From assembly GCA_011772595.1 (NCBI GenBank), contig WVZH01000018.1, forward strand, positions 9,476 to 30,304: a stretch of 20,829 bases of DNA, read 5' to 3'. The number at the start of each line of letters is the position of its first letter. The stretch's first letter is position 1. Of this stretch, positions 13,476 through 20,713 are shown in pieces. This DNA comes from Anaerolineales bacterium. GTDB lineage: Bacteria > Chloroflexota > Anaerolineae > Anaerolineales > E44-bin32. Below the pieces are notes generated by a model that did not search any database, was not told the DNA's origin, and saw only the letters and a program-made list of their open reading frames with translations. Made by a program: the position numbers and the translations under genes.

Positions 13476-14465
13476 ATGAGCGTTGAAATTTTCTTCTTTG
13501 GACTGGACCAAATCGGCACATCCATCGGTATGGCGTTGGCGGAAACGGACCTGGATATCGTTCGGATTGGTCACGATCCTGATCGCCAAAGAGCCCGACG
13601 TGCACAGGAACTCGGCGCAATTCAGCGCCTAGTTTCCCACCCAAGAAACGCCCCAAAATCAGCGGACCTCGTCATCATGGATGTTCCCACCATCGATGTC
13701 CGCGCCTACCTTGAAATGCTCGCCAAAAACCTCAAACCAGAAGGGGTCGTCATAGATACCACCCCATTTCGCTCGCAGGTCACTTCCTGGGCAGACGAAA
13801 TGTTTCCGGACGATCGCTACTACGTTGGAGCCACTCCGGTCATCGGGCCAGACTCTCTGCTAGAGGAGAGCCGCGTCACTCAAGAGCCGGATGCCGACAT
13901 TTTCCGCGGTGGCCTTCTCGCCCTAACCATCTCTAAAAATACACCGCAACAAGCTGTAACCGCATGCCTCAACCTTGCCGCGGTGCTCGGCGCAACGCCG
14001 TTCTTCCTCGATCCTCACGAGCATGATGGCGTGAGCGCTTCTGTCGAGGGGTTACCTCTATTGGTTGCCGCAGCTATGATGCAATCCTCTGTGAAAGCCA
14101 CCAACTGGCGCGATATCCAACGTATGGGGGGAGTCACATTTGCAAACCTGACCGGCCTGTGTACGACTCAACCAGCGGATGTACTAGGAGGCTCGCTTTC
14201 GCTCAACAGGGAAATCTTGCTTGCCAAGTTGGATACGTTTGTGGAGGAACTTCATCACTTGCGCGAGTTGCTCACCGAAGAGAACGGCCAGTCCCTAGAG
14301 GATTACTTTGCGGATGCAACCACAGCCCGCGCCTCTTGGCTGTCGGCACGAAGAAAAGGCGATTGGGCGGGCCAAGATATTGTCCAAGAGCCCCAACCAA
14401 CCAAGCGTGGCTTTATCGGCAACCTGTTCGGGATCAGACCAAGGGATGACAAGAAACGCAAATAA
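13476..14465 (+). CDS. Prephenate dehydrogenase-like NAD(P)-binding protein, active site degenerate
   Basis: The fold and length (329 residues) are those of TyrA-type dehydrogenases: an N-terminal Rossmann domain and a helical C-terminal domain. However, the dinucleotide motif is G9-L-D-Q-I-G14, with Asp in place of the second glycine. The segment usually reading GGHPIAG is GATPVIG (118-124), with Thr120 where the catalytic His normally lies. The C-terminal SHLPH segment is EGLPL (191-195). By eye both catalytic histidines are lost, so tyrosine biosynthesis is unlikely and an altered substrate or a binding role is more plausible. The tail after about 285 is basic and ends RPRDDKKRK. GAGG lies 7 nt before the ATG. 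It is the last gene of the M50-HD operon. Confidence 0.8.
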   Translation: MSVEIFFFGLDQIGTSIGMALAETDLDIVRIGHDPDRQRARRAQELGAIQRLVSHPRNAPKSADLVIMDVPTIDVRAYLEMLAKNLKPEGVVIDTTPFRSQVTSWADEMFPDDRYYVGATPVIGPDSLLEESRVTQEPDADIFRGGLLALTISKNTPQQAVTACLNLAAVLGATPFFLDPHEHDGVSASVEGLPLLVAAAMMQSSVKATNWRDIQRMGGVTFANLTGLCTTQPADVLGGSLSLNREILLAKLDTFVEELHHLRELLTEENGQSLEDYFADATTARASWLSARRKGDWAGQDIVQEPQPTKRGFIGNLFGIRPRDDKKRK

Positions 14466-14501
14466 CACAATCTTACGTTCGAATAGGACAGCACGGACTT
14501 G

Positions 14502-14562
14502 ATGGCACCTTGAGATCCAGCATTAAACCTATGTGCTGGGTGTCAAGGTAACATGGTGCCAT
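14502..14562. other. Long imperfect hairpin upstream of the GIY-YIG gene
   Basis: CCAGCA/TGCTGG, CCTTGA/TCAAGG and ATGGCA/TGCCAT form three stacked helices (14517-14522 with 14534-14539, 14508-14513 with 14543-14548, 14502-14507 with 14557-14562). A 3x3 internal loop separates the inner two and an 8-nt bulge the outer two. It lies in the 160-bp gap after the TyrA-like gene; there is no T-run, so it may stabilise a 3' end or block read-through. Confidence 0.5.
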
Positions 14563-14590
14563 TGGCTTTGGTGCCCGAGTTCCTATGGGT

Positions 14591-14619
14591 TTGGAGCCTT
14601 CCTACGCAGGGCGTATAAT
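14591..14619 (+). promoter_or_regulatory. Promoter giving a leaderless GIY-YIG mRNA
   Basis: TTGGAG (14591-14596) and TATAAT (14614-14619) are spaced by exactly 17 nt. The GTG start codon at 14626 follows the -10 by 6 nt, at or next to the expected transcription start. Confidence 0.75.
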
Positions 14620-14625
14620 AAACGC

Positions 14626-14904
14626 GTGCCCGAATACTTCTGCTATATCTTGGAATGCGCGGACGGCACGCTGTATACTGGTTGGACGACGGATCCCGAG
14701 CGTCGTCTGCGTGAACACAACGCCGGATACGGCGCTCGCTACACACGCTCGCGTCGACCTCTCCGGATCGCCTATCTCGAACAACTGCCCGATCGAACTG
14801 CGGCCGTGCAGCGCGAGCGGGTAATCAAATCGTTGCCTCGCCGAAAGAAACTCGATCTACTCCGTTTTTACAGTGACGATACCACACTCCTCCAGGGAGG
14901 ATGA
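14626..14904 (+). CDS. GIY-YIG nuclease superfamily protein (YhbQ-like, UPF0213)
   Basis: This 92-residue protein consists of one GIY-YIG nuclease domain: [13 protein letters not shown] (7-19), R27, the H31-N32 pair, [10 protein letters not shown] (36-45) and E52. Proteins of this small class are linked to DNA repair or genome maintenance, but their substrate is poorly known. The start is GTG at 14626 (read as Met). A longer open frame back to 14533 is rejected because it would span the promoter. There is no ribosome site, consistent with a leaderless mRNA. The stop codon TGA shares bases with an ATG at 14901, so it is translationally coupled to the following kbl gene. Confidence 0.9.
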   Translation: MPEYFCYILECADGTLYTGWTTDPERRLREHNAGYGARYTRSRRPLRIAYLEQLPDRTAAVQRERVIKSLPRRKKLDLLRFYSDDTTLLQGG

Positions 14905-14912
14905 CAGAAAAG

Positions 14913-16103
14913 ATGGCTCAATCGACTAAGATCGACTGGATCAACGACGAATTAGCCAACCTAAAAGAAGCGGGGCTCTTCACAACAATCCGCACCCTCA
15001 GCTCTGCACAAGGTGCATGGCTTACTGTCGATGGACAGCGTGTGCTAAATTTCTGCTCCAACAACTACCTTGGGTTGGCTAATCACCCCCGACTCGTCCA
15101 GGCAGCCCATGACGCGATTGAAAAATACGGGGTCGGACCGGCAGCGGTACGGACGATTGCCGGTACCATGGACCTCCACCTCGAATTAGAAAGGCGTATG
15201 GCAGCCTTTAAGGGTGTCGAGGCTGCAATCACGTTCCAATCCGGTTTCAACGCCAATTTGGCGACCATTCCGGCACTGGTCGACAAAGAGGACGTGATTT
15301 TCTCGGATACGCTCAATCACGCTAGCATCATCGACGGATGTCGACTCTCGCGAGCGAAGATCGTTCGCTTCGAACATCGCAGCGCAGACGACCTACGACG
15401 TGTAATTGAGGAAACACGAGGTGCGGGCTACCGCAAGTCTTTGATCGTCTCCGATGGCGTTTTCAGTATGGATGGAGACGTCGCCCCACTCGACGAGATT
15501 TTCAAGGTCGCAGAGGAATTCGACTACTTGTTGATGGTCGACGATGCGCACGGCGAAGGCGTGCTCGGTAAAGGGGGACGGGGGATCGTTGATCATTTTA
15601 ATCTTCACGGCCAAGTCGACATCGAAGTGGGCACGCTTTCAAAAGCTTTCGGCGTCGTTGGTGGCGTTGTGGCCGGTAAGAAGGAGATCGTCGAATGGCT
15701 GCGTCAACGAGGGCGCCCATTTCTATTCTCCTCAGCGATGACGGTGCCAGACGTCGCCGCCTGTATTGCCGCCATCGATCTACTCGAAGAATCGAGCGAT
15801 CTCGTCGATCGCCTATGGCAGAACACAGAATTCTTCAAGCAAGAGATCAACAACCTTGGGCTGGACACCGGTGTGAGCACAACCCCGATAATACCGATCA
15901 TACTCGGTGACGCACCGCTTACACAGGAGTTCAGCAGCCAGCTATTCAAAAATGGCGTTTTCGCTACGGCCATCGGTTTTCCTACCGTTCCTCGCGGGAA
16001 GGCTCGCATTCGAGTGATGATCTCAGCCGTTCATAGCCAAGAAGACCTCGAACAAGGATTAGCGATATTTGAAAATGTGGGCCGTACGCTTGGCGTTATT
16101 TGA
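14913..16103 (+). CDS. kbl: Glycine C-acetyltransferase (2-amino-3-ketobutyrate CoA ligase)
   Basis: This PLP enzyme of the alpha-oxoamine synthase family converts 2-amino-3-ketobutyrate and CoA to glycine and acetyl-CoA in threonine breakdown. The 396 residues match kbl closely in length. [14 protein letters not shown] (47-59), [13 protein letters not shown] (78-89), VDDAHGEG (209-216) and TLSKAFG (241-247) are visible; K244 is the Schiff-base lysine and D210-x-H213 touch the cofactor. It resembles BioF and HemA-type paralogues, but I read the whole as kbl-like. An ATG at 14901 lies right against GGGAGG, leaving no spacer, so the ATG at 14913 (12 nt spacing) is preferred; neither is ideal. 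No threonine dehydrogenase gene (tdh) is next to it. A strong terminator follows. Confidence 0.9.
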   Translation: MAQSTKIDWINDELANLKEAGLFTTIRTLSSAQGAWLTVDGQRVLNFCSNNYLGLANHPRLVQAAHDAIEKYGVGPAAVRTIAGTMDLHLELERRMAAFKGVEAAITFQSGFNANLATIPALVDKEDVIFSDTLNHASIIDGCRLSRAKIVRFEHRSADDLRRVIEETRGAGYRKSLIVSDGVFSMDGDVAPLDEIFKVAEEFDYLLMVDDAHGEGVLGKGGRGIVDHFNLHGQVDIEVGTLSKAFGVVGGVVAGKKEIVEWLRQRGRPFLFSSAMTVPDVAACIAAIDLLEESSDLVDRLWQNTEFFKQEINNLGLDTGVSTTPIIPIILGDAPLTQEFSSQLFKNGVFATAIGFPTVPRGKARIRVMISAVHSQEDLEQGLAIFENVGRTLGVI

Positions 16104-16131
16104 GCACACCCAACTCACAGCGAAGGAATAA

Positions 16132-16164
16132 GAAGTGCCCGCTCTGATCATCGGGCACTTCTTT
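16132..16164 (+). terminator. Rho-independent terminator after kbl
   Basis: A perfect 10-bp stem GAAGTGCCCG/CGGGCACTTC (16132-16141 with 16152-16161) has a 10-nt loop and is followed by TTT. It closes the GIY-YIG/kbl transcript 28 bp past the kbl stop. Confidence 0.85.
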
Positions 16165-16212
16165 ACCTCAGAGTGCTGAATTCAATCGTGAATCCACTCG
16201 CGCGTGGAATCG

Positions 16213-16434
16213 CTATCGGAAGGGATCGTAGCCCGGGAGGGTACCGGCCCATTGGCAGGAGGGCTTGTCCAATTGATTACACGTCAGCCCCATTGAGCAC
16301 CGCCGACCGATCACGCGCGGTGCCTGGTCGGGCAGGATATCCGCTGGATAGACAACACGTACTTCTAATGCGACCTCTTCGCTCACGCGCTCACAAACCT
16401 GCCTTTTAACGGTTCGCCAGGTTACCCAGGCCAT
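16213..16434 (-). CDS. Small cysteine-motif protein of unknown function
   Basis: I cannot name a family. The 73-residue product has VVYPADILPDQAPRVIGRR (27-45) followed by a cysteine motif C46-x5-C52-x7-C60-x-W62-x-G64, ending GTLPGYDPFR. The even spacing of three cysteines with a Trp-Gly-Thr tail suggests a small metal-binding or disulphide-stabilised fold; a fourth cysteine is at C14. Coding is strongly supported by GGAGGG 5 nt before the ATG. It stands alone, downstream of a minus-strand terminator at 16748-16780 and convergent with kbl, so it needs its own promoter in the 300 bp upstream, where I found none convincing. Confidence 0.7.
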   Translation of the reverse strand: MAWVTWRTVKRQVCERVSEEVALEVRVVYPADILPDQAPRVIGRRCSMGLTCNQLDKPSCQWAGTLPGYDPFR

Positions 16435-16445
16435 GTCCGCCCTCC

Positions 16446-16747
16446 AATCCTTCCACTTCCGCAGTGAAATTCATATTTAATCTACTTTCCTGCCACAGCA
16501 TCGCCAAGTGCCGACTGTCACCTGACAATTACGATGATTCGCACCGAATTTCGTCGATAATCGTATGCCACGCCCGATTAGATTTAAAACCCAGCAGGAC
16601 GAGAGCGGGAGTTGGGCTTTGTCCGCCAGCTGGCAAAACTCAGGATATCGGCATGCATCACGCCTCTCCACAAACTCCACAATAATCCGTACCCTGAGAC
16701 AACGTAGGATTAAGCGGATAGGAGGATTTCGAGGCCCACAAATTAAG
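16446..16747. other. Non-coding gap upstream of the small cysteine protein
   Basis: No gene with both a ribosome site and a recognisable family is visible. It must hold the promoter of the gene at 16213-16434, but no clear -10/-35 pair stands out. AAACCCA...TGGGCTTT (about 16587-16620) is a weak stem only. Confidence 0.35.
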
Positions 16748-16780
16748 AAAAAGAGCCCCGGCCAGGTTGCGATGCGGGGC
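16748..16780 (-). terminator. Minus-strand Rho-independent terminator
   Basis: On the minus strand GCCCCG pairs with CGGGGC around a 14-nt loop, then CTTTTT-type sequence follows (TCTTTTTCTT, T-run at 16752-16748). It would stop transcripts coming from the AmrS-like gene pair or from a local promoter at 16832-16827. Confidence 0.7.
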
Positions 16781-16820
16781 GATCACGAAGACACGCAGGA
16801 TGTTCGCTGGGCCAGGGCAC
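16748..16820 (-). ncRNA. Candidate small RNA
   Basis: A TATACT box at 16832-16827 on the minus strand would start a transcript near 16820 that ends at the terminator 16780-16748, giving an RNA of about 73 nt with no open reading frame. The -35 is weak, and the same terminator could simply end the upstream mRNA, so this is tentative. Confidence 0.25.
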
Positions 16821-16952
16821 ACCAAAAGTATAGCACATTATTTGAAAGCCACTACAAACATTTGTGCAACCACACGTGATCTCAAACATCGAGTGCCATC
16901 TTTCCACTACGGTCTCGTCGTGAATTCGCGATGGATACACGCTTTGCGAAAT

Positions 16953-17270
16953 TTAATATTGAAAGGTTGAACGGTGGGGTACGATCTTGCGGTTGTAATT
17001 TGCCACGAATTCCTGCAGCTTGGTTTCGAGTTCCTGAAATGTGTCTGATGCAATGATCCGCTCCATGGTGGCGCGATCTGAAGCCAGGAAGCTGGCCAGG
17101 CGAAGTGGGTATGCGCCATATGCAGTGTGCCAGGACTCACTCATGGTCAATCCCATATGCTCCAGTGTAGGCACAAATTCACCTCGGACATAACGCAGGT
17201 AAGCCTCTCGCCGTCCAGGGAGAGGATCGTACGTTAGGAGCATTTTTACAGGATCGTGGTCGCCGTACAT
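16953..17270 (-). CDS. Small NIPSNAP/ABM-like conserved protein
   Basis: The 105-residue product has the look of a dimeric ferredoxin-like barrel: VKMLLTYDPLPGRREAYLRYV at the N terminus, a central ESWHTAYGAYPLRLASFLASD and a C-terminal NYNRKIVPHRSTFQY. I recall similar Chloroflexota proteins but cannot give a function; the family name is an inference from fold-like pattern, not a clear motif. The ATG at 17270 has only a weak GGAT site; an internal ATG at 17243 has none better. It starts 26 bp after the radical SAM gene and is probably co-transcribed. The nearest downstream terminator is at 16780-16748. Confidence 0.75.
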   Translation of the reverse strand: MYGDHDPVKMLLTYDPLPGRREAYLRYVRGEFVPTLEHMGLTMSESWHTAYGAYPLRLASFLASDRATMERIIASDTFQELETKLQEFVANYNRKIVPHRSTFQY

Positions 17271-17296
17271 GTTTTATCCAACGTCGCTAATTCATA

Positions 17297-18436
17297 CTAC
17301 CTAACGTCTCTTCGAACAGATCGTGGTCTGCGCAGGAACATGTCCCTCATTGACCCTTGGTAGACCTCGTCCGCTGATTTCGGCCAAACGCCTGCAATTT
17401 TCGTGCCACATGAAGGGCACTTCCCTTCGTCAGTAAGATGATAGCCAAGGATCACATACCCCAAGCGCTCGATCAAACCATGACTGCATTCAGGGCATAC
17501 GGTGTGCTCGTACGGATCCACCCGGCCGGGCAAATTGCCTGCATAAACATAGCGTAGTCCGGCCTCTTGTCCGATTTCGGCTGCCCGAATGAGCATCGTT
17601 GCAGTCGTGTTCGCGGGCTCAGTCATCCTGTAATCTTTGTGAAACGCCGTGACGTGCCACGGGATGTCTCGCGAAACAGAGGCGATGAACCGTGCCGCCT
17701 CCATCAACTCCTCATTACTATCGTTAAATCCGGGGACAACGAGCGTAACGACCTCCACCCACAAATCCTGCTCATGAGCTAGTTGAATGGTATCGAGCAC
17801 GTTTTGCAGAACACCACCCAGGCGGCGGTATTGCTTGTCTTGCATGGTCTTCAGATCGATCTTCAGACCGCTCAGGTATGGGTTTAGATAATCCAAGACT
17901 TCAGGGGTTGCGTTTCCGTTGGAGACGTAAACGCATTTCAAATCGTGCTCGACAGCCTGCTTAAAGATTGCGACCGCCCACTCCGTGGTGATCAGAGGCT
18001 CATTGTACGAAGAGCCGACAACGCTCGCGCCCATTCTTAATCCATATTGCACGACTTCATCCGCGGTCACACGTCGGGCATAGTTTCCCGCGATATCAGA
18101 GGCCGGATCTCGCATCGCTTGCGAACTGACCCAGTTTTGGCAATAGCTACAATGGAAATCGCAACCGAGCATCCCGAAGGTCAATGTGTCGGAGCCGGGC
18201 AAGAAATGGAAGAAGGGTTTTTTCTCTGTCGGATCACATTGCAACGCACCTACGTACCCCCACGGCACGTGCAGCACACCGTCCCTGTTGAAGCGGACCT
18301 TGCAGACACCTCGCCTTCCCGACCTGATCAGACATCGGTGCCCACACGCATTGCAACGCACCGATCCATCGGGGAGACTTTCATACAATTCCCCCTCGGA
18401 TGTCATCGAGTCGAGGAATTCTGCCAACGTGGTCAT
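17297..18436 (-). CDS. amrS: AmmeMemoRadiSam system radical SAM enzyme
   Basis: This radical SAM protein resembles pyruvate-formate-lyase activators and belongs to the AmmeMemoRadiSam group, whose reaction is not settled. Of 379 residues, C92-x3-C96-x2-C99 (CDFHCSYC) binds the 4Fe-4S cluster that cleaves S-adenosylmethionine. An N-terminal set C28-x2-C31-x3-C35 and C45 and a C-terminal set C314-x2-C317 / C340-x2-C343 look like additional metal sites, the latter a zinc ribbon. PWGYVGALQCDP (58-69) and HVTAFHKDY (261-269) are typical of the group. The AMMECR1 and Memo partners usually linked to it are not in the window. The ATG at 18436 has GAGG close upstream, and TATAAT at 18456-18451 would give a leader of only about 7 nt. 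Confidence 0.88.
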   Translation of the reverse strand: MTTLAEFLDSMTSEGELYESLPDGSVRCNACGHRCLIRSGRRGVCKVRFNRDGVLHVPWGYVGALQCDPTEKKPFFHFLPGSDTLTFGMLGCDFHCSYCQNWVSSQAMRDPASDIAGNYARRVTADEVVQYGLRMGASVVGSSYNEPLITTEWAVAIFKQAVEHDLKCVYVSNGNATPEVLDYLNPYLSGLKIDLKTMQDKQYRRLGGVLQNVLDTIQLAHEQDLWVEVVTLVVPGFNDSNEELMEAARFIASVSRDIPWHVTAFHKDYRMTEPANTTATMLIRAAEIGQEAGLRYVYAGNLPGRVDPYEHTVCPECSHGLIERLGYVILGYHLTDEGKCPSCGTKIAGVWPKSADEVYQGSMRDMFLRRPRSVRRDVR

Positions 18437-18450
18437 CGCGCCTCGCCCGA

Positions 18451-18456
18451 ATTATA
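18451..18456 (-). promoter_or_regulatory. -10 box of the amrS gene
   Basis: TATAAT on the minus strand lies 14 nt before the amrS ATG; transcription from it would leave a leader of about 7 nt. No -35 at normal spacing was found. Confidence 0.55.
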
Positions 18457-18599
18457 CTATCCCACCACCCCGTTTTGGGGCAAAATACAATACCTCACAA
18501 GATTTATCCAAAAATATCTTGCCATCATTCCAAAGATGACGGGAAGGACCTCATATCACCAAGTGAGAGATTGGCGAACCGGTCAACGGTGGCTCAAGG

Positions 18600-18605
18600 T
18601 ACAAT
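18600..18605 (+). promoter_or_regulatory. -10 box of the mobA-like gene, leaderless
   Basis: TACAAT lies 6 nt before the ATG at 18612, the same arrangement as at the GIY-YIG gene. There is no ribosome site at usable spacing and no clear -35. Confidence 0.5.
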
Positions 18606-18611
18606 GATCTT

Positions 18612-19226
18612 ATGGTGACAATTGCGATTCAGGCTGGCGGTCGATCCAGCCGTTTGGGACGGGACAAAGCCTTCGTTTCGCTCGCCGGAAAACCCATTAT
18701 TGAACACCTCTTAGAACGAATACAGGGCTTAGGTGACGAGCTCTTGATCACCACCAATCAACCAAAGGCATACAGCCATCTAGACATTCGCACCATCCCC
18801 GATACGATGCCGGATGGTGGAGCGCTGGCTGGCATTCTCACCGCGTTGACCGCTGCCAAAGGGGAAAGTGTACTGGTGCTCGCCTGCGACATGCCCTTTG
18901 TGAGCCGACCTCTCCTCGAGCACCAGCTCGGCCTTGCGGAACGTGCGGATATCATCGTACCACGTATTGGAGATTACCTCGAACCCTTGCACGCTGTCTA
19001 CAAGGTGCGCACCTGCCGACCTGCGGTTGTACAAGCTCTGGCCTCGGGCGAGCGACGCATAATCAGTTTTTTCTCTCACCTGCGCATCTTGCCCGTTGAA
19101 GGAGCCACACTCGAAAAACTGGATCCACAAGGGCTTAGTTTCTTCAATGTGAACACACCGGAGGATCTGGCACGCGCCGAAAAATTACTCACGGGAGGTC
19201 CTGATGCCTCCCGCGAGCGTCCCTAG
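18612..19226 (+). CDS. mobA: MobA-like molybdenum cofactor guanylyltransferase
   Basis: MobA transfers GMP from GTP to molybdopterin to make the MGD cofactor of molybdo- and tungsto-enzymes. The 204 residues carry the nucleotide-binding loop AGGRSSRLGRDK (8-19), PDGGALAGI (68-76), the metal-binding CDMPF with D93 (92-96), and NVNTPEDLARA near the C terminus. All fit the MobA family and its usual length of about 190-210. Related NTP-transferases such as MocA are less likely because of the MPDGG and NVNTPEDL motifs. No ribosome site is present; the -10 box 6 nt upstream suggests a leaderless mRNA. A 7-bp hairpin (CGGGAGG/CCTCCCG) at 19192-19213 overlaps the last codons. No other Moco genes or molybdoenzymes are in the window. 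Confidence 0.88.
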   Translation: MVTIAIQAGGRSSRLGRDKAFVSLAGKPIIEHLLERIQGLGDELLITTNQPKAYSHLDIRTIPDTMPDGGALAGILTALTAAKGESVLVLACDMPFVSRPLLEHQLGLAERADIIVPRIGDYLEPLHAVYKVRTCRPAVVQALASGERRIISFFSHLRILPVEGATLEKLDPQGLSFFNVNTPEDLARAEKLLTGGPDASRERP

Positions 19227-19334
19227 ATCATAAAGTCGAGGCTCGTTATCCACTGTCAATATTCTATGAAGACAAGGGGAAATCATCCCTGCTTGCCACC
19301 TACCCCTCTCGCCTGGCACATGAGGAGCCACAAC

Positions 19335-20597
19335 ATGACCCTAAACTTGCCTGCTATCCGCGCACATTTCCCCGCACTAACCTCGGAGGCGATCTATTTC
19401 GACAACCCGGGCGGCACCCAGGTCCCGAACCAGACCATTGATCGCATGGTCGACTATCTCGTAACCATGAACGCCAATGTCGGTGCTGCTTTTTCCACCA
19501 GCCGGGCTTCGGATAAGCTGATCGAGGATACGCGCCAAAGCATGGCCATGTTCATCAATGCTGTACATCCCGATGAAATCGTCTTCGGACCCAATATGAC
19601 CTCCCTCACCTTTGCCCTCAGCCGAACACTTGCTTGGGAGTTCGAACGGGGCGATGAGATCATCGTCACCCATCTCGACCACGACGCCAACATCACTCCC
19701 TGGACGATCATCGCCGAAGAACGCGGTTGCAACGTCCGCTGGCTCGACTTCGATGTCGAAGATTGCACGCTGCAGCTCGATCAACTTGAGACGCTGCTCA
19801 GTAATCGCACAAAATTGGTGGCAGTGGGGTACGCTTCCAACGCCGTAGGCACGATCAATCCCGTGGCCAAGATCGTTGAGTTGGCGCATGAAGCAGGAGC
19901 CCTTTGCTTCGTCGATGCCGTACAATACGCCCCCCATGGGCCCATAGATGTACGCCAACTCGGTTGCGATTTCCTCGTCGTCTCGGCTTATAAGTTCTTC
20001 GGACCTCATATCGGTGTGCTATACGGAAAATTCGAGCACCTCGAGCGCCTGAAAGCCTACAGAGTACGGCCTGCGCCGGAGAAACCTCCAGGGAAATTTG
20101 AAAGCGGCACGAAAAACCATGAGGGTATCGCCGGCGCTTTAGGTTGCCTAGAGTATCTTTCCGACCTTGGAACACGCTATGGTTCCGAACACGTAGAGCG
20201 CTACGAAGGTGACTTGCAGAGTCGACGCCTGCCCTTTGAACAAGCCATGAGCGCCATTCGAGCCTATGAGATGGAACTCTCACGCGCTTTGATCGATACC
20301 CTGGGCACTATTCCCGGCCTGACGATCTGGGGCATCACGGACTCGAAAGAGCTTGACCGCCGTGTTCCCACAGTATCCTTCACAATGCAAGGCCGACACC
20401 CACGGGAAGTCGCCGACAAGCTGGGAGAGGCCGGCATCTACGTATGGGATGGTAATTATTATGCCTTGGCGGTGACAGAGCGGTTGGGTTTGGAAGACCG
20501 TGGAGGCATGGTGCGCGTAGGTCTGGTGCACTACAACACTGTGGAAGAAATTGCTCGCTTGGGAGAAGTGTTGGAGGAGATCGCCAGGAAGGAATAA
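19335..20597 (+). CDS. Cysteine desulfurase-like class V aminotransferase (VC1184 type)
   Basis: This is a PLP fold-type I protein of the class V aminotransferase family, 420 residues. YFDNPGGTQVP (21-31), HLDHDANITPW (113-123), VDAVQYAPHGPID (193-205) and SAYKFFGPHIG (217-227) with the PLP lysine K220 are visible. Genuine cysteine desulfurases carry a catalytic cysteine in a C-terminal loop; the matching part here reads YVWDGNYYALAV, with no cysteine, so desulfurase activity is doubtful and another PLP reaction is likely. I chose ATG 19335 because AGGAG lies 7 nt upstream; an upstream ATG at 19266 adds 23 residues and directly abuts a TATTCT box. It follows mobA by 108 bp and may have its own promoter. 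Confidence 0.88.
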   Translation: MTLNLPAIRAHFPALTSEAIYFDNPGGTQVPNQTIDRMVDYLVTMNANVGAAFSTSRASDKLIEDTRQSMAMFINAVHPDEIVFGPNMTSLTFALSRTLAWEFERGDEIIVTHLDHDANITPWTIIAEERGCNVRWLDFDVEDCTLQLDQLETLLSNRTKLVAVGYASNAVGTINPVAKIVELAHEAGALCFVDAVQYAPHGPIDVRQLGCDFLVVSAYKFFGPHIGVLYGKFEHLERLKAYRVRPAPEKPPGKFESGTKNHEGIAGALGCLEYLSDLGTRYGSEHVERYEGDLQSRRLPFEQAMSAIRAYEMELSRALIDTLGTIPGLTIWGITDSKELDRRVPTVSFTMQGRHPREVADKLGEAGIYVWDGNYYALAVTERLGLEDRGGMVRVGLVHYNTVEEIARLGEVLEEIARKE

Positions 20598-20610
20598 AGG
20601 ACCAGAGATT

Positions 20611-20703
20611 AGGCACCGAGGCACCTGGTCAGCCAGGCACCAAGGAATGGAGTTCTATATGCCATAGCGCCCAACTGCCCAGGTGCCTTCTCCCTAATCC
20701 CCT
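20611..20703. repeat. Intergenic repeat element (copy D)
   Basis: TTAGGCACCGAGGCACCTGG at the left and CCCAGGTGCCTTCTCCCTAATCCCC at the right are an imperfect inverted pair of the same type as the element at 1444-1578, with two further GGCACC-like motifs near 20635-20645. It begins 13 bp past the class V aminotransferase gene stop. Confidence 0.65.
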
Positions 20704-20713
20704 CCGTAAAAGT

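Noticed and set aside
16477..16680. 67-aa cysteine-rich minus-strand open frame
   Set aside because: No ribosome site of note and no motif regularity; kept as non-coding, though not excluded.
18047..18607. 186-aa plus-strand open frame opposite amrS
   Set aside because: It lies mainly antisense to a clear radical SAM gene, has no recognisable family and crosses the amrS promoter.
19377..20009. 210-aa minus-strand open frame
   Set aside because: Shadow of the class V aminotransferase; no motifs of its own.
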